Assembly: GCA_037388885.1 (NCBI GenBank)
Contig: JARRJS010000114.1
Span: 1-23,095, forward strand
Source: JARRJS01 sp037388885
GTDB lineage: Bacteria > Gemmatimonadota > Gemmatimonadetes > Longimicrobiales > RSA9
DNA length: 23,095 nt
Direction of reading: 5' to 3'
Positions 13,240 through 22,233 of this stretch are shown here, piece by piece. Both the position numbers and the translations under genes were made by a program. The notes beneath the pieces were generated by a model. It made no database searches. It saw only the letters and a list, made by a program, of their open reading frames with translations, and had not been told where the DNA came from. The first letter of the stretch is position 1, and every line of letters begins with the position of its first letter.

Positions 13240-13331
13240 CCTAGCGCGCGAAGCGCGCGTCCTAGCCGCGCCGCAGGCGCGGCGTCCTAGCGGCCCGAAG
13301 GGCCGCGTCCTGAGCAGCGCCGCAGGCGCTG
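13240..13331 (+). repeat. Hairpin array 6, plus orientation
   Basis: Four clean hairpins occur in a row: GCGCGC-GAA-GCGCGC (13244-13258), GCCGCGCC-GCA-GGCGCGGC (13265-13283), GCGGCCC-GAA-GGGCCGC (13290-13306) and CAGCGCC-GCA-GGCGCTG (13315-13331). Linkers are GTCCTAG, GTCCTAG and GTCCTGAG. This is the tidiest example of the family: constant 3-nt loop and linker, variable perfect stems. About 90 bp of unremarkable sequence separates it from the tolB start. Confidence 0.88.
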
Positions 13332-13421
13332 AGGACCTGGCGTGCGTTTGCGCGCCCAACGTGCGGAAGCCGGAAACCGGGGGTGGGGCCCCATCGCGCT
13401 CAAGAGTAACAAGGAAATACG

Positions 13422-14813
13422 GTGCATCTGAGGCAATCGATAACACTGGCACTGGCGGTGGTGGTGGGGTGGAGCGTCGCCCGGCCAGCGCGCGCCCAGG
13501 AGCAGGACACGACGCGCATTCCGACGGGTGTGCAGCTGGGGCTGGTGTACCAGACGGCGTACCGGCCAAGCCTGGCGGTGCGTCCGTTCTCGACCACGGA
13601 CAGCGCGGCGCTGGCGGATGCGGCGGACCGGGTCTTCGGCATCGTGCGGCGGGACCTGGACTACAGCGACCGGTTCGACATGCAGTTCGACATTCCGCCG
13701 GCGCTGGCGAAGGGTCCGGTGGACTACGGGGCGTGGAACGACCTGAACGTAGTCTATCTGCTGACGGGTGGGCTGGAGCCGGCGCAGGAAGGCGGCACGG
13801 TCCTGCGGCTGACGCTACACGACGTGGTGTACAGCACGATCAAGGAGATGAGCTCGTTCCACCTGCCGTCGGTGGACGATCCGGGGTTCCGCATGGCGGT
13901 GCACGCGGCGTCGGACCAGGTGGTGCGCTGGGCGACGGGCAACCCGGGCATCGCGGCGAGCCGGGTCCTGTTCACGGTGCAGAACCCCCAGGACCGGACG
14001 TCGCGCGAGATCCTGATCGTGGACTCGGATGGCGAGAACCTGCAATCGGTGGTGACGTCGCAGTCCGAGGTCCAATCGCCGGCGTGGTCGCCCGACGGCA
14101 GCCACATGGTGTTCACGGAGCGGGCGCCCGACGGTTGGCGGCTGGAGGAGCGGGACATGCGCACGGGCCGCATCCGCATGGTGGGCGCCCAGTCGACGCT
14201 CTACCTGACGCCTTCGTACTCGCCTGACGGCACCAAGCTGGTGTTCGGGATGTGGCAGGCCGGGAACAGCGACCTGTACGAATACGACATCAGTCGTTAC
14301 TGTTGTCTGCGACAGCTGACCCACTCGACGCGGGTGGACATGTACCCGTCGTTCTCCCCGGACGGCAAACAGCTGGCGTTCATGTCCGATCGGCTGGGAC
14401 AACCGCATATCTTCATCATGCCGGCGGACGGCGGCGAAGCGACGGTTATCTCCCCGTTTGTGTACGGCGAGCCGGGGTTTTACACTTCTCCCGACTGGTC
14501 GCCGACCAATTCGTACGTCGCATTCCACGGGCGTTCGATCGGCGGGCGTTTCCAGGTCATGGTCGCAGACGCGTCTCACCCTGGCGCGACCGTGCAGCAG
14601 TTGACGAGCGAGGGACGCAACGAGGATCCGAGCTGGGCACCGGACGGGAGGCATCTCGTATTCAGCGGGATGCGCGGTACAGGGGTGGGGTTGTATGTTA
14701 TCGATTCGGTTACCGGCAGGATCCGGCCGCTCGTACTGGGACGGCGTTACCGTGTGCCGGCATGGTCCGGCTCACTCTTGCAAGCGTCCGCGCTGACGGT
14801 GCGGGCACCGTGA
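13422..14813 (+). CDS. tolB: Tol-Pal system beta-propeller protein TolB
   Basis: Periplasmic TolB links Pal to the inner-membrane Tol complex during division. The 463-residue protein starts at GTG (13422) with AAGGA 6 nt upstream and has a signal peptide (about 1-25, ending ARPARAQ). The N-terminal domain (about 30-190: LAVRPFSTTD, then DLDYSDRFDM) is TolB_N-like. The C-terminal propeller shows at least five PD40 blades: SPAWSPDGSHMVF, TPSYSPDGTKLVFG, YPSFSPDGKQLAFMSD, SPDWSPTNSYVAF and DPSWAPDGRHLVFSG. At 463 residues it is slightly longer than E. coli TolB (430). pal follows after 53 bp. Confidence 0.92.
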   Translation: MHLRQSITLALAVVVGWSVARPARAQEQDTTRIPTGVQLGLVYQTAYRPSLAVRPFSTTDSAALADAADRVFGIVRRDLDYSDRFDMQFDIPPALAKGPVDYGAWNDLNVVYLLTGGLEPAQEGGTVLRLTLHDVVYSTIKEMSSFHLPSVDDPGFRMAVHAASDQVVRWATGNPGIAASRVLFTVQNPQDRTSREILIVDSDGENLQSVVTSQSEVQSPAWSPDGSHMVFTERAPDGWRLEERDMRTGRIRMVGAQSTLYLTPSYSPDGTKLVFGMWQAGNSDLYEYDISRYCCLRQLTHSTRVDMYPSFSPDGKQLAFMSDRLGQPHIFIMPADGGEATVISPFVYGEPGFYTSPDWSPTNSYVAFHGRSIGGRFQVMVADASHPGATVQQLTSEGRNEDPSWAPDGRHLVFSGMRGTGVGLYVIDSVTGRIRPLVLGRRYRVPAWSGSLLQASALTVRAP

Positions 14814-14866
14814 CGGCCACGCGCTGCATGGCTGGGACTCAAACCAACCACAGGAGAGGCAAAGCG

Positions 14867-15484
14867 ATGAAGCATCATCGAGTCGTGATCCCCGTTCTGA
14901 TCGGGCTGCTCGCCGCAGCCGCATGCGGCGGCCCGCCACCCCCGCAGGGCCCCACGCCGGAGGAGATCGAGGCCGCGCGGCAGGATTCCATCCGTCAGGC
15001 GCGTGAGGACTCGATCCGCCGGGCGCAGGAGATGGCACGGCAGGATTCCATTCGCCGGGCGCAGGCGGAAGCACAGCGGCAGCGCGAGGCGGCGGCGCGA
15101 GCAGCCGCGGAAGCCCGCGACGCCCTGACCACCATGATCCATTTCGACTTCGACAAGTCGGATATCCGGCCGGACGCCGAGCAGGTCCTGCAGCAGAAGG
15201 TGGCGATCCTCCGGGCGAACCCGGACGCGCGGCTGCGCATCGCGGGGTACGCGGATGAACGCGGCTCGGTGGAGTACAACCTGGCGCTGGGCCAGCGTCG
15301 TGCGGACGCGGCGAAGAACTTCATGGTCGGTTTCGGCCTGGACCCGTCGCGCTTCGAGACGGTCAGCTACGGGGAGGCGGACCCCATCGCCCAGGGCCAC
15401 GACGAAGATGCCTGGGCCCAGAACCGGCGTGACCAGTTCTCCATCCTGGGCTCGACGGACAACCTGAAGATGCCGGGCTCGTAA
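14867..15484 (+). CDS. pal: Peptidoglycan-associated lipoprotein Pal
   Basis: Outer-membrane lipoprotein with an OmpA-type peptidoglycan-binding domain, anchoring the outer membrane and recruited by TolB. The ATG at 14867 has AGGAGAGG upstream. Residues 1-19 are the lipoprotein signal and C20 the lipidation site (LLAAAAC, a loose lipobox). A helical, highly charged region follows with three RQDSIR/REDSIR repeats (about 38-65). The OmpA_C domain spans about 85-200: IHFDFDKSDIRPDAE, IAGYADERGSVEYNLALGQRRA and SYGEADPIA. At 205 residues it is somewhat longer than usual because of the repeat helix. Its stop touches the cpoB start directly. Confidence 0.95.
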   Translation: MKHHRVVIPVLIGLLAAAACGGPPPPQGPTPEEIEAARQDSIRQAREDSIRRAQEMARQDSIRRAQAEAQRQREAAARAAAEARDALTTMIHFDFDKSDIRPDAEQVLQQKVAILRANPDARLRIAGYADERGSVEYNLALGQRRADAAKNFMVGFGLDPSRFETVSYGEADPIAQGHDEDAWAQNRRDQFSILGSTDNLKMPGS

Positions 15485-16345
15485 ATGGCCGTAGCGTTGC
15501 GTGCCGGACGGAGCGCGCCCGGGTCACACCGGGCGCCGCTCCTGGCCGGCCGGCGGGCCGCAGTTGTGCTGGTGGCTCTGTCGGTCGTCGGTACGTCTGC
15601 GTGCGCGACCAAGCGAGATGTGCGGGACCTGCGGGTGGAGCTGCGGGACCAGATGGCCCTGATGCGCACGCGGCAGGACTCGACCCTGAAGGTGCTCCAG
15701 CAGCAACAGCAGGCCATTCTGGACTCGCTGGTCCAGACGACGGCGGCGCTGATGCAGGTGCGCGGCGACCTGAGCCACGAGCTGGCACAGCTCCAGCAGC
15801 AGCTGCAGCAGGTGCAGGCATTGACGGGCCAGGTGCAGGCGCAGCTGAACCAGGTCCAGCGCAACGTGGACCAGCGCATGAGTGGCGGCTCGGCCGGGCA
15901 GCCGCCGACGGCGGCGGCAGGCGCGGGCGGGGGCGGGGGCGGTTCCACCACGGCGCAGGGCGCGGGTGCCGATGCGAAGCAGTACTACGACATCGGCATC
16001 GAGCAACGCAATCGCGGCAACCTGGACACGGCGCGACGGGCGTTCCAGACGGTGGTGGACAGCTTCCCGAAGGACCCGCTGGCACCGGAGGCACAGCGCC
16101 AGATTGCCGAGACGTACTACCTGCAGGAGAAGTACGACAACGCGTTGAAGGCGCTGGACACGGTGGTGCAGCGCTGGGGCGACTCGGCTCAGGCCGCGGA
16201 GGCCCTGTATCGGGCCGGCATGATCGCGAAGGAGCAGGGAAACAACCAGCGTGCCCAGGAGTATTTCAAGAAGCTGGTCGCGGCGTATCCGCAATCGGAT
16301 GCGGCGGCTTTGGCCCGCAAGGAGCTGGGCCAGACGGGCGGCTAG
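15485..16345 (+). CDS. cpoB: Tol-Pal-associated CpoB/YbgF-like protein
   Basis: A 286-residue exported protein. The N-terminal segment ends VVGTSAC, so C40 may be lipidated, unlike E. coli CpoB, which is soluble. Residues about 44-130 form a coiled coil rich in Gln (QQQQQ, LQQQLQQ), followed by a Gly-rich hinge (about 144-155). Residues about 160-283 hold three TPR-like repeats (KQYYDIGIEQRNRGNLDTA, then ETYYLQEKYDNALKAL, then LYRAGMIAKEQGNNQRAQEY). This coiled coil plus TPR layout and the position after pal are those of CpoB, which coordinates outer-membrane constriction with septal wall synthesis in E. coli. The ATG abuts the pal stop. Confidence 0.88.
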   Translation: MAVALRAGRSAPGSHRAPLLAGRRAAVVLVALSVVGTSACATKRDVRDLRVELRDQMALMRTRQDSTLKVLQQQQQAILDSLVQTTAALMQVRGDLSHELAQLQQQLQQVQALTGQVQAQLNQVQRNVDQRMSGGSAGQPPTAAAGAGGGGGGSTTAQGAGADAKQYYDIGIEQRNRGNLDTARRAFQTVVDSFPKDPLAPEAQRQIAETYYLQEKYDNALKALDTVVQRWGDSAQAAEALYRAGMIAKEQGNNQRAQEYFKKLVAAYPQSDAAALARKELGQTGG

Positions 16346-16373
16346 TCGGGGCGGATTCGCCGGCAAAGCGCCG

Positions 16374-16409
16374 CACGCCCGGTGCCGCCGCGACGCGGCG
16401 CCGGGCGTG
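16374..16409 (+). terminator. 15-bp hairpin between cpoB and nrdR
   Basis: The arms 16374-16388 and 16395-16409 pair over 15 bp with one G-T pair and a 6-nt loop, 28 bp after the cpoB stop and 20 bp before nrdR. It lacks a T-run. It probably marks the end of the tolB-pal-cpoB unit or partly attenuates read-through into nrdR. Confidence 0.5.
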
Positions 16410-16428
16410 TCGTCATGGATGAGGAAAC

Positions 16429-16926
16429 ATGCGCTGTCCATACTGCCACGAGACCGAAGATCGGGTCGTCGACTCGCGCACCAGTCGCGAGGGCGGGGCA
16501 GTACGCCGGCGGCGGGAGTGCCTCAGCTGCGGACGCCGCTTCACGACGTACGAGTACGTGGAGGACCGGCCCATGCAGGTGCTGAAGCGGGATGGCAGCA
16601 CGGAGCCCTACGACCGCGAAAAGCTGCTCCGGGCCATCCGGCTTCCGTGTGTGAAGCGTCCCATCAGCCAACTGGACATCGAGGGGCTGGTGGACGAGAT
16701 CGAGGATGCATTGAGCCGGACGGGTGGCGACGAGGTGGAGAGTCGCGTGATCGGCGACCTGGTGATGGCGGGTCTGAAAGCACGGGACCACGTGGCGTAC
16801 GTGCGGTTCGCATCCGTGTACCGCAACTTTCGCGACATCGATGAGTTCGCGGAGGAGTTGCAGGACCTGAGCGAGGGCAGGGCGCGGGAGGCTCTGCGAA
16901 AGAGCCAGGCGGAGTTGCCCCTGTGA
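16429..16926 (+). CDS. nrdR: Transcriptional repressor NrdR
   Basis: Zinc-ribbon/ATP-cone repressor of ribonucleotide reductase genes; it senses dATP/ATP and binds NrdR boxes. The 165-residue protein has the four zinc cysteines C3, C6, C31 and C34 (CPYC and CLSC), the conserved DSR and RRRREC segments, and the ATP-cone (about 49-139: VLKRDGSTEPYDREKLLRAI). The terminal YVRFASVYRNF is conserved. The start at 16429 is preceded by GAGGAAAC. No nrd genes occur in the window, so its targets lie elsewhere. tatC follows after 13 bp. Confidence 0.98.
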   Translation: MRCPYCHETEDRVVDSRTSREGGAVRRRRECLSCGRRFTTYEYVEDRPMQVLKRDGSTEPYDREKLLRAIRLPCVKRPISQLDIEGLVDEIEDALSRTGGDEVESRVIGDLVMAGLKARDHVAYVRFASVYRNFRDIDEFAEELQDLSEGRAREALRKSQAELPL

Positions 16927-16939
16927 GGCGAAACGAACC

Positions 16940-17746
16940 ATGAAATTCTGGGGGCGGGGCCGGAAGTCGGACGAGATGCCGTTCCTGGAGCATCTCGAGG
17001 AGTTGCGCTGGCGGATCCTGTGGAGCCTGCTGTCCCTGGCGGTGGGCGCGGTCATTGGCTACGTCATCGTCAGCCACTTCAACGTGCTCGGTCTGCTGAT
17101 CCGGCCGGTGCAGCCGTACCTGGACGGCGGCAAGCTGAAGTACCTGAGCCCGTCCGACCCGTTCATCATCACGTTGAAGCTGGGGTTCACCGCAGGCATC
17201 CTGCTGGCGTTCCCCATCATCGTCTACCAGATCTGGTCCTTCATCTCCCCGGCCCTGCTACCGGCCGAGAAACGCTCCATCGTGCCCGCGCTGTATTTCG
17301 GCCTGGTGCTTTTCCTGGGCGGCATGGCGTTGGCGTACTTCGGCGTGCTGCCCATCGCGCTGCGCTTCTTCATGGGTTTCCAGCAGGCGAGCCTGGAACA
17401 GAACATCACCATCGGCCCGTACCTGGGGCTCGTGGTGAAGCTGCTGCTGGGCTTCGGACTGGTATTCGAGACGCCGGTGATCATGCTGATTCTCGGGTCT
17501 CTCGGCATCGTGACGTCGGACATGCTCCGGCGCACACGGCGTTACGCCATTGTGCTCATCTTCGTGATCGCGGCGGTCCTGACGCCGCCCGACGTCTTCT
17601 CGCAAGCGCTCATGGCCGTGCCGCTGCTGCTCCTCTTCGAGGTCAGCATCTGGCTGGTGAAGTGGACGGAACGACGCCGGGCCCGGGCGCTGGCGGACCC
17701 CGAGGACGAGGGCTCGGACGGGCAATGGGTGGAAGCAGGGTCCTAG
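16940..17746 (+). CDS. tatC: Sec-independent protein translocase TatC
   Basis: Core receptor of the twin-arginine translocase, which recognises RR signal peptides of folded proteins. The 268-residue protein begins with the conserved MPFLEHLEELRWRI (13-26) and has six hydrophobic segments, including FIITLKLGFTAGILLAFPIIVYQIW, ALRFFMGF and the last pair near 178-225. ALLPAEKR and GLVFETPV are further TatC signatures. GAGGCG lies before the ATG. No tatA or tatB is adjacent. The stop TAG overlaps the preferred start of lptD. Confidence 0.97.
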   Translation: MKFWGRGRKSDEMPFLEHLEELRWRILWSLLSLAVGAVIGYVIVSHFNVLGLLIRPVQPYLDGGKLKYLSPSDPFIITLKLGFTAGILLAFPIIVYQIWSFISPALLPAEKRSIVPALYFGLVLFLGGMALAYFGVLPIALRFFMGFQQASLEQNITIGPYLGLVVKLLLGFGLVFETPVIMLILGSLGIVTSDMLRRTRRYAIVLIFVIAAVLTPPDVFSQALMAVPLLLLFEVSIWLVKWTERRRARALADPEDEGSDGQWVEAGS

Positions 17747-20712
17747 TGGCGCAAACGCGTCCGGGGCACCGGGCGTGGCGCATCGTACTCGGCGGCGCAT
17801 GCGTGGCACTGCTGATCCCCGCGGCGGCGGCCGCCCAGCAACCACCCGTCCAGCCGGACACGACGCAGGCCGGCCAGGCGAGCGGGCAGGCGCAGACGCC
17901 CCGTGAACGGGCGCTGAGCCGCCTTCGCACGCTGCCGCAGCAGCCGCTGGTGGTGCGCTCCGACACGGCCCCGCCGGACACGGCCGCAGCCGACAGCCTG
18001 AGGCAGGCGGCGGCGCGGGCTCGGCAGCCGGGCGCCGCACAGGCGACGGGCCGGGCCGGCACCGGGCTCGGCCCGGGTGAGGCCGCTGGCGGATCCGGCG
18101 CGGCGACGGACAGCACACGGCAACTGCTCATGACGCTCCCGGGATACACGCCGGTTCAGTACAACGGCGACGGCGCGCGCTACTCCGTGGACCGGGATGA
18201 GCTGGAGCTGACGGGCAAGGCGAAGGTGGACCGGGAAGGACAGAGCCTGTCCACGGACTCGCTCCTGGTCTACAACGGCGGTACGGGGGTGGTGTGTGGC
18301 TACGGGACGCCGGTGCTGTCGGGCGAGGGCACGCCCATCACGAGCGATTCCCTGTGCTACAACACCGAGACCAAGGTGGGTGTGGCGGTGGGGGCGTCGA
18401 CACAGTTCCAGCAGAACGCCACGTGGTACGTCCGGGGTGCGAAGAACCGCGTCTTCACGGTAGGCAACGACCGGATCTACGGCGAGGGCACCGAGTTCAC
18501 ATCCTGTGACCTGCCGCAGCCCCACTACCACTTCACCGCGTCGGAACTCAAGATGGTCAACAACAGCGTCATGGTGGCGCGCGACGTGACGCTGGAATTC
18601 GCCGATGTGCCGGTGTTCTGGCTGCCGTTCATGGTGCAGAGCATGAAGCGCGGGCGGCGCAGCGGCATCCTGACGCCGCAGTTCGGGCTGAACGACATCG
18701 TGCGCAACAGCGTGGGCTATGAGCGCCGGATCTCGAACCTGGGTTTCTACTGGGCGATCAACGACTACATGGGCGCCCAGCTCGCAATGGACTGGTGGGC
18801 GAGCAACTGGCTGGGCGTGGACGGCACGTTCGACTACCGCTGGACGCGCCAGTTCCTGAACGGTAACGCCACGGTGCGCCGGTTCTGGCGGGACAACGGC
18901 AGCAAGGACCTGACCATCACGGGCAGCACCGGCTGGCGGCCGGACGAGCGCACGTCGCTGAACGCATCGGTGAACTACGCGACGTCGAGTCAGTTCATCC
19001 AGCGCAACTCCTTCGACCCCAATGAGTTGAAGCGTGACATCACGTCCAGCGCCAACCTGCAGCGCCGCTTCGACTGGGGGAACCTGTCACTGGGCGTGCA
19101 GCGCCGGCAGTCCATCACGCAGAACCGGGTGGACATGACCCTGCCGAACCTGGCGCTGTCGCTGTCGCCCGTGACCATCTCCCGGGCGTTGCGGATGAGC
19201 TGGAGCGGCAGCGCGAACTTCCAGTCGCAGCGAACGGACTACACGGGGGCGCCGGTGCAGGGCCAGCGGGGCACGCAGGACCTGAGCTCCCAGCTGAGCA
19301 GCAGCCTGAGCCTGGGGCAGCTGAGTTGGAGTCAGGGCATGAAGTGGAGCCGGGGCATCGAGGCGGCGCTGCCCGCGTTCGACTCGACGGGCGTGCCGGA
19401 CCCGACGGGCTCCGTTGCGGCGCTGCCCCGGACGCAGACGGACGTGCTCAACTGGAACACCAGCCTGGGCTATACGATCAACCTGATGGCCGGCACCACG
19501 CTCACGCCGAACGTGTCCATGGCCGGCCAGATGAAGAGTGATTCGCTGGGCGGCAGCATGATCTCGGCGCCGACCCGCATCAACACGGGCGTGTCGCTGG
19601 GGACGACGATCTACGGGTTCTGGCCGGGCATCGGGCCCGTGACCCGGATCCGTCACAAGATCTCGCCGTCCATCAGCTGGACGTATTCCCCGGCGCTGCA
19701 TGCCACGCCGGAGCAGGCGGCCATCTTCAACGCAACCGACGTGGAAGAGCAGAATACGCTGACGCTGTCGTTCAACCAGACGTTCGAGGCCAAGCTGGCG
19801 GGCAGCGACACCGCCGCGGCCGACACGGCGCAGGCGGATTCGGTGGCGCAGGCAGCGGCAGAGGGCGGTGAGCCGCGGCGTCTGCCCCAGGCGAAGAAGG
19901 TGCAGCTGCTGTCCATCAACACCAGCGCCATCAGCTACAACTTCGTGCAGGCGCGCAAGCCGGGCGGTTACGGGTTCAGCCCGACAACATTCAACACGTC
20001 GCTGCACTCGGGCCTGCTGCCGGGCTTCGACTTCAGCATGACCCACAACCTGTTCCGGGAAGATTCGGCGACCACGTCGACGGGCACGATTTTGAAGCGT
20101 CACTTCTCGCCGTTCCTGACCAGCATGCGGGCGTCGTTCTCCATCGACAACAACTTCTGGCTGTTCCGGGTGCTGGGGCTGAGCGGCACGCATCCGATGG
20201 AGCAGGCGGCGGACACGACGGCGCAGGCGGATACCACGCAGGCGTCGCAGCAGCAGTCGGGCACAATGCAGGGGAGTCTGCTGGGTCCGAAGGCCGGGCC
20301 GCCTGCCGGTCCGGGTGGTGGTGGGCGGTTCGGGGGCGGGGCCGGTGTGGGCGGCTGGCAGGCGCAGCTGTCGTACACGCTCTCCCGGCAGCGGCCGAGC
20401 CTCACCAACCCGTTCGCGACGCAGGCGAATGCCAACCAGCTGCTGCAGGGGTCGTTTTCGTTCCGGCCCGGCGCCAACTGGACGCTGCGCTGGTCGACCG
20501 CGTACTCCTTCACGAACCACCAGTTCTCGGACCAGATCATCACGCTGACGCGCGACCTGCACCGCTGGCGGGCGAACTTCAACTTCGTGAAGACGCAGAC
20601 GGGCAACTTCGCGTTCGTGTTCCGGGTGGACCTGATCGACAACCCGGACCTCAAGCTGGACTACAATCAACACAGCCGTGGCGGCATAGGCGCCGCAGGA
20701 GGCCAGTACTGA
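17746..20712 (+). CDS. lptD: LptD/OstA-like outer-membrane LPS-assembly protein
   Basis: A 988-residue exported beta-barrel protein. The preferred start is GTG at 17746, overlapping the tatC stop and giving a signal peptide (about 1-30, AAAAAQQ). An in-frame ATG at 17725 would add seven residues. After a low-complexity stretch, residues about 130-260 form an OstA-like domain (YSVDRDELELTGKAKVDREG, then a TSC/P-rich turn). The segment DVPVFWLPFMVQSMKRGRRSGILTP (about 287-310) matches the LptD signature. The rest is strand-rich and ends in a barrel-type terminus. Two long low-complexity inserts (near 690-710 and 820-870, the latter Gly/Pro-rich) look like exposed loops. LptD inserts LPS into the outer leaflet; whether this organism makes LPS is not shown here. 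hutH overlaps by one base. Confidence 0.82.
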   Translation: MAQTRPGHRAWRIVLGGACVALLIPAAAAAQQPPVQPDTTQAGQASGQAQTPRERALSRLRTLPQQPLVVRSDTAPPDTAAADSLRQAAARARQPGAAQATGRAGTGLGPGEAAGGSGAATDSTRQLLMTLPGYTPVQYNGDGARYSVDRDELELTGKAKVDREGQSLSTDSLLVYNGGTGVVCGYGTPVLSGEGTPITSDSLCYNTETKVGVAVGASTQFQQNATWYVRGAKNRVFTVGNDRIYGEGTEFTSCDLPQPHYHFTASELKMVNNSVMVARDVTLEFADVPVFWLPFMVQSMKRGRRSGILTPQFGLNDIVRNSVGYERRISNLGFYWAINDYMGAQLAMDWWASNWLGVDGTFDYRWTRQFLNGNATVRRFWRDNGSKDLTITGSTGWRPDERTSLNASVNYATSSQFIQRNSFDPNELKRDITSSANLQRRFDWGNLSLGVQRRQSITQNRVDMTLPNLALSLSPVTISRALRMSWSGSANFQSQRTDYTGAPVQGQRGTQDLSSQLSSSLSLGQLSWSQGMKWSRGIEAALPAFDSTGVPDPTGSVAALPRTQTDVLNWNTSLGYTINLMAGTTLTPNVSMAGQMKSDSLGGSMISAPTRINTGVSLGTTIYGFWPGIGPVTRIRHKISPSISWTYSPALHATPEQAAIFNATDVEEQNTLTLSFNQTFEAKLAGSDTAAADTAQADSVAQAAAEGGEPRRLPQAKKVQLLSINTSAISYNFVQARKPGGYGFSPTTFNTSLHSGLLPGFDFSMTHNLFREDSATTSTGTILKRHFSPFLTSMRASFSIDNNFWLFRVLGLSGTHPMEQAADTTAQADTTQASQQQSGTMQGSLLGPKAGPPAGPGGGGRFGGGAGVGGWQAQLSYTLSRQRPSLTNPFATQANANQLLQGSFSFRPGANWTLRWSTAYSFTNHQFSDQIITLTRDLHRWRANFNFVKTQTGNFAFVFRVDLIDNPDLKLDYNQHSRGGIGAAGGQY

Positions 20713-22232
20713 TGGAGGTTCTGGAGCTTCACGGGGACCGGTTGCGGCTCGAGGACATCGAGCAGGTATCGGGCCCCGCGGCGCCGGAGGTGCGCCTGGC
20801 GGAATCGGCCCGGCCCCGGGTGCAGGCGGCGCGGGACATCGTGGAAGCAGCGGTTTCGGAGGGGCGTGTGGTCTACGGGCTGACCACGGGGTTCGGCGCG
20901 CTGTCGGACGTCGTCATCCCCCACGACCGCATCCAGGAGCTGCAGCACAACCTGCTGCGGAGCCATGCTGCGGGGGTGGGCGAGCCGCTGTCGGAGGCGG
21001 AGACGCGCGCCGTCGTGCTGCTGCGGGCGAACGTGCTGGCGCTGGGTCACTCGGGCGTGCGCCCGGTGGTCATCGAGCGGCTGCTGGCGCTGCTGAACCG
21101 ACGGGTGCACCCGGTGATCCCGGAGCGAGGCAGCGTGGGCGCGTCGGGCGACCTGGCGCCGCTGTCGCACCTGGCCCTGGTTCTGCTGGGGGAGGGCGAA
21201 GCGGTGTACGACGGCGCGCGCGTGTCGGGCGCTGCGGCGTTGGAGCGAGCGGGCATCGAGCCGCTGACCCTGGAAGCGAAGGAAGGACTGGCCCTGAACA
21301 ATGGGACACAGGCGCAGACGGGTATCGGCGCCCTGGCGCTGCTGGCGGCGGAGCGCGCGGTGGAGACGGCCGAGGTGGCCGGCGCCATGAGCCTGGAGGG
21401 CCTGCGAGGCACGCCGGACGCGTTCGATGAAGCGATCCAGCGGGCGCGGCCGCAGCCGGGCCAGCTGCGAAGCGCCGAGCGACTGCGTGCGCTGCTGGCG
21501 GACTCGGAGATCCGGGAATCGCACCGGCACGGCGATCCGCGGGTGCAGGACGCCTACTCCCTGCGCTGCATGCCCCAGGTCCATGGGGCCGCCCGGCAGG
21601 CGCTGACCTACGTGCGCCAGGTGCTCGAGGTGGAAGTCAACAGCGCGACGGACAATCCGCTCATCTTCCCGGACGGGCGCATCCTCAGCGGCGGCAACTT
21701 TCACGGCCAGCCGGTGGCGCAGGCGCTGGATCTGCTGGCCATCGCATGCGCCGACCTGGCCAGCATCAGCGAGCGGCGGCTGGCGCGGTTGGTGGATCCG
21801 GCGCTGTCCCAGCTCCCGCCCTTCCTGACGCCGGATCCCGGCGTCAGCTCCGGCTTCATGCTGGCGCAGATCGTCTCGGCGAGCCTGGTGTCGGAGGCGA
21901 AGCTGCGCGCCCAGCCGGCCAGCGTGGACTCCATCCCGACCGACGCCAACAAGGAGGACCACGTGTCCATGGGCATGGCCTCGGCTCTGAAGGCGCGGGA
22001 GGCGGTGCGCCTGCTCGAGACGGTGCTGGCGCTGGAGCTGCTGGCTGGCGCCCAGGCGCTGGAGTTCCTGCGACCTCTGCGGCCGGGTGCGGGCGTGGAG
22101 CAGGCGTACGCGCTGGTGCGCGATGCCGTGCCGGCCCTGGAGCAGGATCGGGAGATGGCGCCGGACATCCGCGAGATCGAGGCCCTCGTCCGGAGGGGTG
22201 CGTTCGCGACCATCGCAGGGCAGGGCGGCTGA
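20712..22232 (+). CDS. hutH: Histidine ammonia-lyase
   Basis: Removes ammonia from L-histidine to give urocanate, the first step of histidine catabolism. At 506 residues it is full length. The MIO cofactor arises from A144-S145-G146 in GSVGASGDLAPLSH. Other family motifs are VYGLTTGFGALSDV (54-67), LLRSHAAGVG (81-90), NSATDNPLIFPDGRILSGGNFHGQP and the late NKEDHVSMG. The ATG shares its first base with the lptD TGA (TGATG), so it may be translationally coupled. hutI starts 1 bp after its stop. Confidence 0.98.
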   Translation: MEVLELHGDRLRLEDIEQVSGPAAPEVRLAESARPRVQAARDIVEAAVSEGRVVYGLTTGFGALSDVVIPHDRIQELQHNLLRSHAAGVGEPLSEAETRAVVLLRANVLALGHSGVRPVVIERLLALLNRRVHPVIPERGSVGASGDLAPLSHLALVLLGEGEAVYDGARVSGAAALERAGIEPLTLEAKEGLALNNGTQAQTGIGALALLAAERAVETAEVAGAMSLEGLRGTPDAFDEAIQRARPQPGQLRSAERLRALLADSEIRESHRHGDPRVQDAYSLRCMPQVHGAARQALTYVRQVLEVEVNSATDNPLIFPDGRILSGGNFHGQPVAQALDLLAIACADLASISERRLARLVDPALSQLPPFLTPDPGVSSGFMLAQIVSASLVSEAKLRAQPASVDSIPTDANKEDHVSMGMASALKAREAVRLLETVLALELLAGAQALEFLRPLRPGAGVEQAYALVRDAVPALEQDREMAPDIREIEALVRRGAFATIAGQGG

Positions 22233-22233
22233 C

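Noticed and set aside
13240..13331. CRISPR-like array
   Set aside because: There is no constant repeat of 23 bp or more and there are no uniform spacers. What is constant is a short loop and linker, the stems are self-complementary, and no cas gene is present.
13340..13421. Promoter for tolB
   Set aside because: No pair of hexamers with reasonable spacing was found. A start elsewhere, or read-through from upstream, is possible.
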